Source: Neobacillus sp. PS3-12 (GTDB taxonomy: Bacteria; Bacillota; Bacilli; Bacillales; Cytobacillaceae). From it: a stretch of 64,000 bases of DNA. A model generated the notes under the pieces. That model saw only the letters and a list, made by a program, of their open reading frames with translations. It ran no database searches and was not told the origin of the DNA. Below are positions 42,728-50,970 of this stretch, in pieces (positions within the stretch are counted from its first letter, which is position 1; the number at the start of each line of letters is the position of its first letter). The stretch covers positions 558,001-622,000 of the forward strand of contig NZ_CP133268.1 of the NCBI RefSeq assembly GCF_030915385.1, written 5' to 3'. Made by a program: the position numbers and the translations under genes.

Positions 42728-45016
42728 ATGAGTTATAGAAAGCTATGGATCAGTCTTGCTATTGTTTTTATTGCTTCTTTTGCCGTGCTTGGCTATTACG
42801 GTGGACGACTTATTTATTCGGAACCACCGATTCCAAATAAGGTTGTCACAACCGATGGCACCGTGCTTTATACCAAGGAGGATATTGAAACAGGACAAAA
42901 TGTGTGGCAATCAATCGGCGGTCAAGAATTAGGAAGTGTCTGGGGACACGGAGCCTATGTTGCCCCAGATTGGACAGCAGATTGGCTTCACAATGAATCC
43001 TTATGGATGCTTAATAGCTGGGCTGTAAAGGATTTTGGAAAGAAATATTCATCACTTAACGCTGAATCCAAAGCAGCCTTAAAAGAAAGACTGAAAAATG
43101 AAGTGCGAAAAAATACGTATGATAAAAAAACAGGCATCATTACCATTTCACCACTTAGGGCCCAGGCAGCTGCTAATGTGAGCAAATATTATGCTTCACT
43201 ATTTACAGATGACCCGAAGTTTGACAAATTACGGAATGATTATGCGATGCCAAAGAATGTCATTAAAGACCAAAGCCGCTTGAGCTCCTTTATGAGTTTT
43301 CTTTGGTGGGCAACCTGGGCAACCGAAACAAACCGCCCAGGGGATGATATAACGTATACGAACAACTGGCCAAACGAAGAGTTAGTGGGTAATACGGCAA
43401 ATGGTGATATTGTTGTTTGGTCTGTTGTAAGTTTTGTCATCCTTCTTGCCGGTGTTGGTGGATTGGCATGGTACTATGCAACCCAGAAACATAATGAAGC
43501 CAATGAAACTTTTCCAGAAAGAGATCCGCTCCTGGGTTTATCACCAACACCATCAATGAAAGCAACACAAAAATACTTTTGGGTGGTGGCTGCCTTATGG
43601 CTTGTACAGGTTTTACTTGGAGCGATTACAGGTCATTATTCGGTAGAGGGCAGTGGTTTTTACGGGATTCCATTAGATAAATGGCTACCATACTCACTTA
43701 CTAGGTCCTGGCATACTCAATTGGGAGTATTATGGATTGCGACAGCATGGCTTGCTACAGGCTTGTATATGGGGCCTGCCGTATCTGGTTATGAGCCAAA
43801 ATTCCAACGGTTTTTCGTGAATTTTTTATTTGTGTGTTTGATCATTATTGTTGCCGGTTCAATGATTGGACAGTGGTTTGCTGTTCAACAAAAATTAGGG
43901 CATACAGCCAACTTCTGGTTCGGACATCAGGGCTATGAGTATACGGATACAGGCCGTTTTTGGCAAATCTTCCTTACAATTGGATTATTCCTATGGTTAT
44001 TTTTAATGCTCCGGTCAATTATGCCAGCTTTTAAAAATTTAAAAGAAAGCAAACACCTTCTGGCTTTGTTCTTACTTGCTTCTGCTGCAATTCCTGTTTT
44101 CTATATTCCCGCTTTACTATGGGGTCAGCATAGTAATTTGGCAATTGCAGAGTATTGGCGCTGGTGGGTTGTCCATCTTTGGGTCGAGGGATTCTTTGAG
44201 GTATTTGCTACCGTTGTTATGGCTTTCTTGTTTACAAGAATGGGATTATTGGGACTGCGGACAGCCACTTCGTCCGTGCTGTTTTCAACGATTATTTTCT
44301 TATTCGGCGGAATCATTGGAACCTTCCACCATTTGTACTTTAGCGGAACGGCTCCCGGGGTAATAGCATATGGTGCAGCATTTAGTGCTCTTGAAGTTGT
44401 TCCCCTTGTTTTTATCGGGTTTGAAGCCTATGAAAACCTTACACGTAGCCGTGCTAAGCCATGGGTAAAAGCATATAAATGGCCAATCTTCTTCTTCGTT
44501 GCGGTTGCCTTCTGGAATTTAGTAGGAGCCGGATTATTTGGATTCTTTATTAATCCGCCAATCTCCTTGTACTATATGCAAGGGCTTAATACAACACCAG
44601 TACATGGTCATGCTGCCTTATTTGGTGTTTACGGAATGCTTGGGATCGGTTTAATGCTCTTTTGCCTGCGTGGTCTGACGGTGAAACGCGAATGGAAGAC
44701 AGGTGCCTTATCTTTTGCCTTTTGGACAATTAATATTGGCCTTGCTCTGATGATCTTAATCAGTCTTTTGCCGATCGGCTTGATGCAGACATGGGCAAGT
44801 GTCCAACACGGAATGTGGTATGCTCGTTCAGCTGAATTTATGTCACAAAGCATTGTTCATTTATTTGTTTGGCTCCGAATCATCGGAGATACTATTTTTG
44901 CCTTGGGAGCATTAGCACTTACCTGGTTCATTTTAGGCCTTAAAACAGGCTGGTCTTTAACCAATAACCGCCTTGATTATGACAATGCGCCTAAATCAAA
45001 TAACAAAGATATATAA
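42728..45016 (+). CDS. norB: Quinol-dependent nitric oxide reductase (qNor)
   Basis: A 762-residue heme-copper-type enzyme of the single-subunit qNor group: reduces NO to N2O with electrons from membrane quinol. After an N-terminal helix comes the extra periplasmic domain (NVWQSIGGQELGSVWGHGAYV), then 12-13 helices. Metal and heme ligands: His in SWHTQLGVLW (about 327), HLWVEGFFEVF (about 482), GTFHHLYFSG (HH about 533), and TPVHGHAALF (about 624). The GluxGlu in the second is part of the FeB site. AAGGAGG precedes the ATG. The gene stands alone, without norC. No NO-sensor site was identified upstream. Confidence 0.93.
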   Translation: MSYRKLWISLAIVFIASFAVLGYYGGRLIYSEPPIPNKVVTTDGTVLYTKEDIETGQNVWQSIGGQELGSVWGHGAYVAPDWTADWLHNESLWMLNSWAVKDFGKKYSSLNAESKAALKERLKNEVRKNTYDKKTGIITISPLRAQAAANVSKYYASLFTDDPKFDKLRNDYAMPKNVIKDQSRLSSFMSFLWWATWATETNRPGDDITYTNNWPNEELVGNTANGDIVVWSVVSFVILLAGVGGLAWYYATQKHNEANETFPERDPLLGLSPTPSMKATQKYFWVVAALWLVQVLLGAITGHYSVEGSGFYGIPLDKWLPYSLTRSWHTQLGVLWIATAWLATGLYMGPAVSGYEPKFQRFFVNFLFVCLIIIVAGSMIGQWFAVQQKLGHTANFWFGHQGYEYTDTGRFWQIFLTIGLFLWLFLMLRSIMPAFKNLKESKHLLALFLLASAAIPVFYIPALLWGQHSNLAIAEYWRWWVVHLWVEGFFEVFATVVMAFLFTRMGLLGLRTATSSVLFSTIIFLFGGIIGTFHHLYFSGTAPGVIAYGAAFSALEVVPLVFIGFEAYENLTRSRAKPWVKAYKWPIFFFVAVAFWNLVGAGLFGFFINPPISLYYMQGLNTTPVHGHAALFGVYGMLGIGLMLFCLRGLTVKREWKTGALSFAFWTINIGLALMILISLLPIGLMQTWASVQHGMWYARSAEFMSQSIVHLFVWLRIIGDTIFALGALALTWFILGLKTGWSLTNNRLDYDNAPKSNNKDI

Positions 45017-45027
45017 GTTCTTAAAAA

Positions 45028-45053
45028 GGACCGGTCAATTTGGCCAGTTTTTT
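45028..45053 (+). terminator. Terminator after norB
   Basis: GGACCGGTC and GGCCAGTTT pair imperfectly around AATTT, then six T. One mismatch makes this a moderate terminator. Confidence 0.55.
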
Positions 45054-45150
45054 GATTTTAAGGCTTTTTTACGAGATATAGGCCATCTGTCCAAACAATT
45101 ATGTTTTGCCTACCATACGATACAGTAAAGGCAATTGGGAGGTGAATCGT

Positions 45151-45249
45151 ATGGGTGGCTATGCAGGAGGAACCGGAGCTGGATTTGCCTTAATCGTTGT
45201 CCTATTTATTTTACTTATTATTGTTGGTGCAGGTTATGGTTGGTATTAA
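45151..45249 (+). CDS. YjcZ-family sporulation peptide
   Basis: A 32-residue hydrophobic peptide, MGGYAGGTGAGFALIVVLF and ILLIIVGAGYGWY, which has the Gly-rich start and single membrane helix of the YjcZ family, small sporulation-associated membrane peptides. GGGAGGTG before the ATG is excellent. A strong terminator follows. The specific role of YjcZ proteins is unknown. Confidence 0.85.
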   Translation: MGGYAGGTGAGFALIVVLFILLIIVGAGYGWY

Positions 45250-45275
45250 TACTTCCGAAGGCGGAGTCCTTTGGT

Positions 45276-45307
45276 AAAAACTCGGGGTCTTTTAACTCCG
45301 AGTTTTT
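45276..45307. terminator. Bidirectional terminator
   Basis: AAAAACTCGG (45276-45285) and CCGAGTTTTT (45298-45307) with a twelve-base loop. T runs occur on both strands, serving YjcZ and the convergent methyltransferase. Confidence 0.85.
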
Positions 45308-45310
45308 CAC

Positions 45311-45913
45311 TTATAAATAGTAAATAAGAAAACGTTCGTTTTGATTATGTTCATAGTGACCAGGCAATATAATTTCATCCTTTAAATGAAACGCAGTGTT
45401 GTTTTCTAGATAAAAAATATAATCTGCTGATGGGTAATATAAAATCAGTGTAATTTCTCGTTTCTCAGTCTCTGCTGATCTCAAAATATGATTCACAACT
45501 TTTGTAAATATTTGGACCGAGAAAGGATTAAAAAAGTAAAAGTAGGTGTCCTCCGGGCCTATATCGTACTCTTCTGCGAGATAGTTGTGAAAATATATTT
45601 TATCCAATCCGTCTTTGTGTTTTTTTAAATAATTTTTTTTATTTTCCAGGGCTTCTTGATAAAATTTTTGATTCATCTCTATTCCCACAACGGATGCTTT
45701 AAAATAATAATGAATGTAAAAGTTCAATCGTCCCTTTCCGCAGCCAAAATCAACAATTCGATCAGAGCTTTTTATTTCATATTTTTGAAATAGCATCTTC
45801 AAAGCACTGTATGGAGTGGGCTCATAACGGTGATAATGGAGGGATTGGTTGAATCCCATTTGCTCTTCGGTCGTTTTAACATTTAACATTGCGTCATAAA
45901 ACCGCTCATCCAT
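45311..45913 (-). CDS. SAM-dependent methyltransferase
   Basis: A 200-residue class I methyltransferase. SAM site: IVDFGCGKGRLNFYIH, followed by VVGIEMNQKFYQEA for the acidic ribose contact and FFNPFSVQIF as the post-I motif. The N terminus (FNQSLHYHRYEPTPYSALKMLF) is like that of Bacillus stand-alone methyltransferases of unknown substrate. GTGTTTGTCC before the ATG is not a strong ribosome binding site. Its terminator is shared with the YjcZ gene. Confidence 0.85.
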   Translation of the reverse strand: MDERFYDAMLNVKTTEEQMGFNQSLHYHRYEPTPYSALKMLFQKYEIKSSDRIVDFGCGKGRLNFYIHYYFKASVVGIEMNQKFYQEALENKKNYLKKHKDGLDKIYFHNYLAEEYDIGPEDTYFYFFNPFSVQIFTKVVNHILRSAETEKREITLILYYPSADYIFYLENNTAFHLKDEIILPGHYEHNQNERFLIYYL

Positions 45914-45944
45914 TGGACAAACACCCTTTTTCTAGTTAATAAAG

Positions 45945-45973
45945 AAAAGCTCCCAATCGGCAAGGAGCTTTTT
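45945..45973 (-). terminator. Terminator of the amino-acid ABC operon
   Basis: AAAAGCTCC and GGAGCTTTT (45945-45953, 45964-45972) with a ten-base loop; TTTTCTTT follows on the minus strand. It sits between the ABC operon end (46013) and the methyltransferase start. Confidence 0.78.
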
Positions 45974-46012
45974 GCGTAATCATTCTGAATCCTTTTGAGT
46001 TACTTTAATTGC

Positions 46013-46759
46013 CTAACCTAAATTGCGATGCAAAAATTCTTTTGTACGGTCAAACTTTGGATTCGTAAATAAATCATTAGGATGACCCTCTTCAATGATT
46101 TCACCATTATCCATAAACACTACCTTATTTGCGACTTCCTTAGCAAAGCCCATTTCGTGAGTGACTATAATCATCGTCATATGTTCCTTCGCCAGAGCTT
46201 TCATAACTTCAAGAACCTCACCAGTCAATTCAGGATCTAGGGCGGAAGTTGGCTCGTCAAACAACATAATATCTGGATTCATCATTAGCGCACGTGCGAT
46301 GGCAACCCTTTGCTTTTGGCCCCCCGAAAGTTTAGCCGGGTAAGCATCAGCCCGTTCTGTAAGTCCAATTTTTCCCAATAGCTCTGTGCTCCGTTTTTGG
46401 ATGTCTGCCAATGGCTCTCTTTTTAATAATTTAGGGGCAACTTCCAAATTCTCCCTCACAGTTAAATGTGGGAAAAGATTAAAATGTTGAAAAACCATTC
46501 CCATTTTCGAAGTGATTTGCCTGATTTCTTGCGGTTTAGAGTAAACTCCATCCTTAACAAGATAATCTCCATCAACAATGATACTTCCTCCATTTACTTC
46601 TTCAAGATGAACCAAGCCTCGAAGCATCGTGCTTTTCCCTGAACCGGAGGGACCGATCACAGCAACTACATCATTTTTATTGACTTGAAATGTTATTTGT
46701 TTTAGTACCTCATGTATCCCAAATGATTTTTTTAAATTTGATACTTCAATGATCGCCAT
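46013..46759 (-). CDS. Amino-acid ABC transporter ATP-binding protein
   Basis: A 248-residue ATPase of the polar amino acid (GlnQ/TcyC) group: Walker [11 protein letters not shown]-loop [13 protein letters not shown], signature [15 protein letters not shown], Walker [16 protein letters not shown]-switch [11 protein letters not shown]. It powers the permease encoded 14 bases upstream. Together with the permease and lipoprotein it makes a complete importer; the substrate (glutamine, cystine, arginine and others) cannot be read from sequence. Confidence 0.93.
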   Translation of the reverse strand: MAIIEVSNLKKSFGIHEVLKQITFQVNKNDVVAVIGPSGSGKSTMLRGLVHLEEVNGGSIIVDGDYLVKDGVYSKPQEIRQITSKMGMVFQHFNLFPHLTVRENLEVAPKLLKREPLADIQKRSTELLGKIGLTERADAYPAKLSGGQKQRVAIARALMMNPDIMLFDEPTSALDPELTGEVLEVMKALAKEHMTMIIVTHEMGFAKEVANKVVFMDNGEIIEEGHPNDLFTNPKFDRTKEFLHRNLG

Positions 46760-46773
46760 ATCGACTACCCCTC

Positions 46774-47433
46774 CTATTCATATTTAACTTTTTGTTCAAG
46801 CCATTTAAAAAACATACTTAAAACAAACGTTATAATTAGATAAATCAAACCTGCGTAAAAGTAAGGCATAATCGTAAAATCTCGGTTAACTGCTGTTTCT
46901 GCAAAGTGTAACAATTCTGGAACTGCTACGGCATATAACAAAGCAGTATCTTTTACCAATGTTACTGATTCATTTGTCACTGCTGGAAGCGCAATGCGGA
47001 ACATTTGTGGCAGAATAATCCTTGTCGTCATCTGCCATCTGTTCAACCCAAGTACTTGGGATGCTTCATACTGGCCTTTATCAATTGCAAGCAAGCCGCC
47101 ACGGAAAATTTCCGCAAAATAGGCAGCGTAATTTAGGATAAAGCCTAAACAAGCTGCAACAAAACGGTCTAGTACAAGATATTGTCCAATACCAGGAATC
47201 ATAGGCAACCCAAAACAAATAACCAAAAGCTGCAGTAAGAGTGGTGTACCGCGCATCACATAAATATAGGCTTGAGCAAGCAAAGCTAATGGCTTGAATC
47301 TGCTTCTAACAGATAGAGTAAGCAAAAAGCCAAGTGGAATGGACAGGATTATAGCAATAAAAAACAGGAAGAGTGTTGTTATCGCTCCCTGCAGCATTGG
47401 TATGATAACAGATTGGAAATAATCTAAGGACAT
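46774..47433 (-). CDS. Amino-acid ABC transporter permease
   Basis: A 219-residue HisMQ-type permease with about five membrane helices. The coupling motif EAAxxxG appears as [48 protein letters not shown] matches the first conserved block. Middle gene of a three-gene operon. Spaced 14 bases from the ATPase gene and 76 from the binding protein, which ends at a hairpin (47453-47488). Confidence 0.92.
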   Translation of the reverse strand: MSLDYFQSVIIPMLQGAITTLFLFFIAIILSIPLGFLLTLSVRSRFKPLALLAQAYIYVMRGTPLLLQLLVICFGLPMIPGIGQYLVLDRFVAACLGFILNYAAYFAEIFRGGLLAIDKGQYEASQVLGLNRWQMTTRIILPQMFRIALPAVTNESVTLVKDTALLYAVAVPELLHFAETAVNRDFTIMPYFYAGLIYLIITFVLSMFFKWLEQKVKYE

Positions 47434-47452
47434 AAAAAGGTTCCTCCACGAA

Positions 47453-47488
47453 ACAAAACAGGGTTACATTTTGCGAACCCTGTTTTGT
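47453..47488 (-). terminator. Intercistronic hairpin between binding-protein and permease genes
   Basis: ACAAAACAGGGTT and AACCCTGTTTTGT are 13-base perfect arms, with a T-rich stretch (TTTTGTTTCG) on the minus strand. It probably stops or stabilises most transcripts after the binding-protein gene and lets a fraction read into the permease, giving the usual excess of binding protein. Confidence 0.7.
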
Positions 47489-47509
47489 CTAATTTAAGTT
47501 TAAAACAGT

Positions 47510-48289
47510 TTATTTTAATACCTTGTCAGCACCAAACCATTTTTCAGAAATTTTAGCGGCAGTGCCATCTTGATTCATCTCATCCAAGGCTTTTTGAAGT
47601 TTATTCAACAATGCTTCATTACCTTTTTTCACGCCAACTCCATATTCTTCTGGAGCCAGTGACTCCCCAAGAACCTTGTAAGAATCTTTCTGAAGGGACA
47701 TGTAGTAGTTAATAACAACTTCATCAATAACAACTGCATTCAAACGTCCATTTTTCAAATCTGTTAAAGCAAGATCGTTGGTTTTATATTCTGTTACTGT
47801 TTTAATTTTGGATTTAATTGAACTTGCATTTAAAGCATCAGCAGCTGATGACTGTGATTGAAGTCCAACGACTTTCCCAGATAAGTCGTCCAATTTGTTA
47901 ATGTTAGAATCAGCACGAGTTACAATTACTTGTGAATTTTTTAAATATGGTTTTGTGAAAAGTACTTTCTTTTTACGCTCATCCGTAATAGTATATCCGT
48001 TCCAAATTAGGTCAATTCGCCCGCTGCTAAGCTCAGCTTCTTTTGTGCTCCAATCAATTGGTTGGAATTTGACTGATGTTCCCATTTTTTTTGCTGCTGC
48101 TTTTGCATAGTCAATGTCAAAACCAACAAGATTGTTATTTTTATCGCGGAAACCCATTGGTGCAAATGTATCATCAACACCAATAACCAATGTCTTTTTG
48201 TCTTGTGTGGTCGGTGTCTTAGAGGAACAGCCCGCCATGACGGAAAAAACAGCTGCAATTACTAGAATCATAGTGATTATACGCTTCAT
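47510..48289 (-). CDS. Amino-acid ABC transporter substrate-binding lipoprotein
   Basis: A 259-residue SBP_bac_3 lipoprotein. Signal peptide with lipobox VMAGC (Cys20), then KTLVIGVDDTFAPMGFRD and GFDIDYAKAAAKKMG, DLIWNGYTITDERKKKVLFTKPY and LSGKVVGLQSQSSA with the polar amino acid binding pattern. First gene of the three-gene importer. A near-perfect 12-base inverted repeat (48318-48349) overlaps its promoter region and may be an operator. Confidence 0.92.
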   Translation of the reverse strand: MKRIITMILVIAAVFSVMAGCSSKTPTTQDKKTLVIGVDDTFAPMGFRDKNNNLVGFDIDYAKAAAKKMGTSVKFQPIDWSTKEAELSSGRIDLIWNGYTITDERKKKVLFTKPYLKNSQVIVTRADSNINKLDDLSGKVVGLQSQSSAADALNASSIKSKIKTVTEYKTNDLALTDLKNGRLNAVVIDEVVINYYMSLQKDSYKVLGESLAPEEYGVGVKKGNEALLNKLQKALDEMNQDGTAAKISEKWFGADKVLK

Positions 48290-48317
48290 CTGTATGAAAA
48301 CCCCTTTACTTTAGTAC

Positions 48318-48349
48318 GTTACCATATTATTTGACTATAATATAGTAAC
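48318..48349. promoter_or_regulatory. Inverted repeat upstream of the amino-acid ABC operon
   Basis: GTTACCATATTA (48318-48329) and TAATATAGTAAC (48338-48349) match in 11 of 12 positions. It is 30 bases upstream of the binding-protein start and probably overlaps the promoter. A third GTTAC half-site follows at 48356. The cognate regulator is unknown. Confidence 0.4.
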
Positions 48350-48462
48350 ATACAGTTACCATAGTCCACAATCCAATTTTTGCTGAAAAACAAGGAAATG
48401 CTGTGAAAATTTGTCGGTATTTCGATTTTTTTAGAGTTATATGTTGTAAACAGATATTTTTT

Positions 48463-49173
48463 TCACGATTCCCTTGATGTAGTAAATAAGACGATTACTA
48501 TTGCAAGGATTCCTGCTGCGATCCAAATTGCCTTTGCCTCAAAATTGGATGTTGATATGGTTCCCACCAGCGCTCCCAATAAAAAGGAAAATAGGACTAT
48601 GATAAAACGTTTTGCTTGATAAGCCCCCTCTTGGTTGTGAATAAAGATAGCAGAATACGCTGCTTTTGTCGTCGTTAGAAGATTCCCTGTTACTGTTGTC
48701 GTATTGAAATTCCATTTGGAAAGTTTTCGAAAGGTTGAAAACTGAATCGATGCCACAAACGCTATAACAATGGTTATGAACATATTTGGAATCTCGACTG
48801 GCAGAAAACCAACAATCAACAGTAAAACCATTTCTAAAAGCAGAACTGCTCGGCCGGGAGCTTGGAATAATCGTTTTCCCTGCCAAAGTTTAAAAGTCTC
48901 AGCCACTGCTGCCCCGAGGATAAAAGCTAAAATCGGGGGAATGTGCAAGAACGCTCGCTCAAATTTCCCTTGCGCCATTTCGACTCCTAACAGGACGAAA
49001 TTCCCTGTTTGTGCATTGGCAAATACGCCATCTCGGCTGACAAATGTATATGCATCTAAAAAGCCGCCCACTACTGCCATTAAAACACCCAGCACAACTG
49101 ATTCAGGGGTTAATAGTGCGAAGGATCTTTGCCTCCAAGCACCCGTAGTTTTTCGATAAAATGTTATCACCAT
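48463..49173 (-). CDS. YoaK-family (DUF1275) membrane protein
   Basis: A 236-residue polytopic protein with six or seven helices: LAVVGGFLDAYTFVSRDGVFANAQTGNFVL is the DUF1275 signature, with GAAVAETFKLW, ASIQFSTFRKL and VTGNLLTTTKA following. Function unknown; some relatives are called YoaK. GGGAGG precedes the ATG at 49173. Not in an operon with the TOMM genes because a strong terminator (49321-49366) separates them. Confidence 0.87.
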   Translation of the reverse strand: MVITFYRKTTGAWRQRSFALLTPESVVLGVLMAVVGGFLDAYTFVSRDGVFANAQTGNFVLLGVEMAQGKFERAFLHIPPILAFILGAAVAETFKLWQGKRLFQAPGRAVLLLEMVLLLIVGFLPVEIPNMFITIVIAFVASIQFSTFRKLSKWNFNTTTVTGNLLTTTKAAYSAIFIHNQEGAYQAKRFIIVLFSFLLGALVGTISTSNFEAKAIWIAAGILAIVIVLFTTSRES

Positions 49174-49320
49174 GGTCCTCCCATGCAATAAAGCTCTTTT
49201 CAATAGAATTTCCAGCAAATTTCGAGGTCATGCACTAAATTTGGCTAGCCTCTTATAACTAAATATAATAAAGAATCATATCACATTCTTTTCTGAAAAA
49301 TAAAATAGACGACTTCATTA

Positions 49321-49366
49321 AAAAAGAACTTACAGTTCCCATTATGGTTTACTGTAAGTTCTTTTT
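49321..49366 (-). terminator. Terminator of the TOMM biosynthesis operon
   Basis: AAAAAGAACTTACAGT and ACTGTAAGTTCTTTTT form a 16-base stem with a 15-base loop and a T run on the minus strand. Confidence 0.88.
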
Positions 49367-49384
49367 TAAATTTAGACAATTTCA

Positions 49385-50956
49385 TTATATACTTCCCTTT
49401 AACCATGCCCGCGGTCGGCATGGCCCTACAGGTACCTGTATTAAGCTGGTTTTTTGTATATAGTTAAGGTGATAAAGCTCATCACATGATTTAACATCAA
49501 ATCCTAGTAAGGGGTGTCCCCCGAAACCTAAAGCACCTGCAGTAAGGAGAAGCCTTTGCAGGACGATCCCCGCTTCCATTTGCTGAATCCGGTATCCTCT
49601 GTAGCCAATTTCCCCGATATAGAAGTCTTTATCACCTACAATATGAAAGCAAAACGGCACTTGAAACAGATTGACATTATCCATGGTTAATCCATTTTGT
49701 AAATATTCCCGAAAATCCCCCGTAGATACTCTCCTTAAAGCATGAGCATTTTCTTCATAAGAATAGGCCCCATCAGGTATACCTTTAACATTAGAAAAAC
49801 AACCATACAAACTGACTCGGTTTTCAGGCAGCTCACCTGATTCAGCCAAGTCATTATTATAGGCATAAGACAATGTTTCTTTTAATAATGCCGCTAATTG
49901 AGTTTGACTTATATTTCCTGCTCGAAAATCAAGATCCTGAGAATGCCGCTCTCGGCACACCAAATCAAAATCATACCGTAAAGGCTCCGTATATGGCAGC
50001 ATAATCGATTCCATGCTAATGGCATACTGCTTGCGTTTGGCTTTCTTCAGCTTTACAAACGATTCAGTTAATTGGAACATCGCAGCTTCATTTAGTTTCT
50101 TTAACATAGGATAATCAATGATATTCTTTGAGCGTTGATAAACAGTAGCTTCAAGTTCAGGAAGCTCCTGACATAACGAATCAGAAGAAAAGCTTGTATC
50201 TCTATTATCATCCTGACAATTCACTGGTTTTGCGGCAAAGGGAATGACGGCATAAACACTTTCATCCTGTTCACAAAGTCCCAGTAAATGATTGATCGCC
50301 CTATCTAAAAATTGATAACAGATTCTTGTTTTTATGTCCATTCGCTCTGCCACTGCCAGCGCTTGCCCAAGAACCACCCCTGCATCTAACCCTTGCAGCC
50401 TGTACGAGAAATTATGATATTTGTAAAAATTTTTCCAGAAAACAGTTGAAACAAATAAAGTTCCACAACATTCTGTTATATTAATGTCATTTCCCAGACT
50501 TTTAGATAAGTAGGAGTCGAAATTCCCCTCCCGAAGTAAAACGAGGCTGTGATGGGCAGCTGAATAGTGATAAATTCCCTCAGGAATATCAGTTAACTTT
50601 AAATAAACGTACAACTCATTAGGGTACAAGGCACCGCCGGATGGAACAAATCGGCGCAATGATTGACCAACATAACTTGATTTTCCTTCAGAGATTATTC
50701 CCGTAAATGCTGTTTGCGCATATTGTGTTATTCCATACACATACCAGAGGAATTGACCGATACTTTCCATGTTCGGTTTGAAAAGGTCTTCCCCTCCTTC
50801 CAGTGAAAAAGAAATCGGTGAAGATAGCGGAAATTCAGGTAACCCGCGATACAATTTATAAGGCAAAGGTGCATCAGCCCAATCTACCTTCCAATTCTGC
50901 GGAAGTGCTTTTTCCACATCAAAATGTAAATAGGATAAAAAGGTATCAAGTTTCAT
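49385..50956 (-). CDS. SagB-type dehydrogenase, tandem two-domain (azole-forming)
   Basis: A 523-residue protein made of two nitroreductase-fold SagB units. Unit one (about 60-240) has SLRRFVPSGGALYPNELYVYL and GIYHYSAAHHSL; unit two (about 325-515) has RVSLYGCFSNVKGIPDGAYSYEENAHALR, then GYRGYRIQQMEAGIVLQRLLLTAGALGFGGHPLLGF. SagB enzymes use FMN to oxidise azolines to azoles. Unit two lacks the PSGGALYP motif, so the halves are probably not equivalent: one may bind FMN and the other may be structural. The gene is last in the operon, 14 bases behind the cyclodehydratase, with AGGAGG before its ATG. Confidence 0.92.
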   Translation of the reverse strand: MKLDTFLSYLHFDVEKALPQNWKVDWADAPLPYKLYRGLPEFPLSSPISFSLEGGEDLFKPNMESIGQFLWYVYGITQYAQTAFTGIISEGKSSYVGQSLRRFVPSGGALYPNELYVYLKLTDIPEGIYHYSAAHHSLVLLREGNFDSYLSKSLGNDINITECCGTLFVSTVFWKNFYKYHNFSYRLQGLDAGVVLGQALAVAERMDIKTRICYQFLDRAINHLLGLCEQDESVYAVIPFAAKPVNCQDDNRDTSFSSDSLCQELPELEATVYQRSKNIIDYPMLKKLNEAAMFQLTESFVKLKKAKRKQYAISMESIMLPYTEPLRYDFDLVCRERHSQDLDFRAGNISQTQLAALLKETLSYAYNNDLAESGELPENRVSLYGCFSNVKGIPDGAYSYEENAHALRRVSTGDFREYLQNGLTMDNVNLFQVPFCFHIVGDKDFYIGEIGYRGYRIQQMEAGIVLQRLLLTAGALGFGGHPLLGFDVKSCDELYHLNYIQKTSLIQVPVGPCRPRAWLKGSI

Positions 50957-50970
50957 TTGCCACCTCCTTA

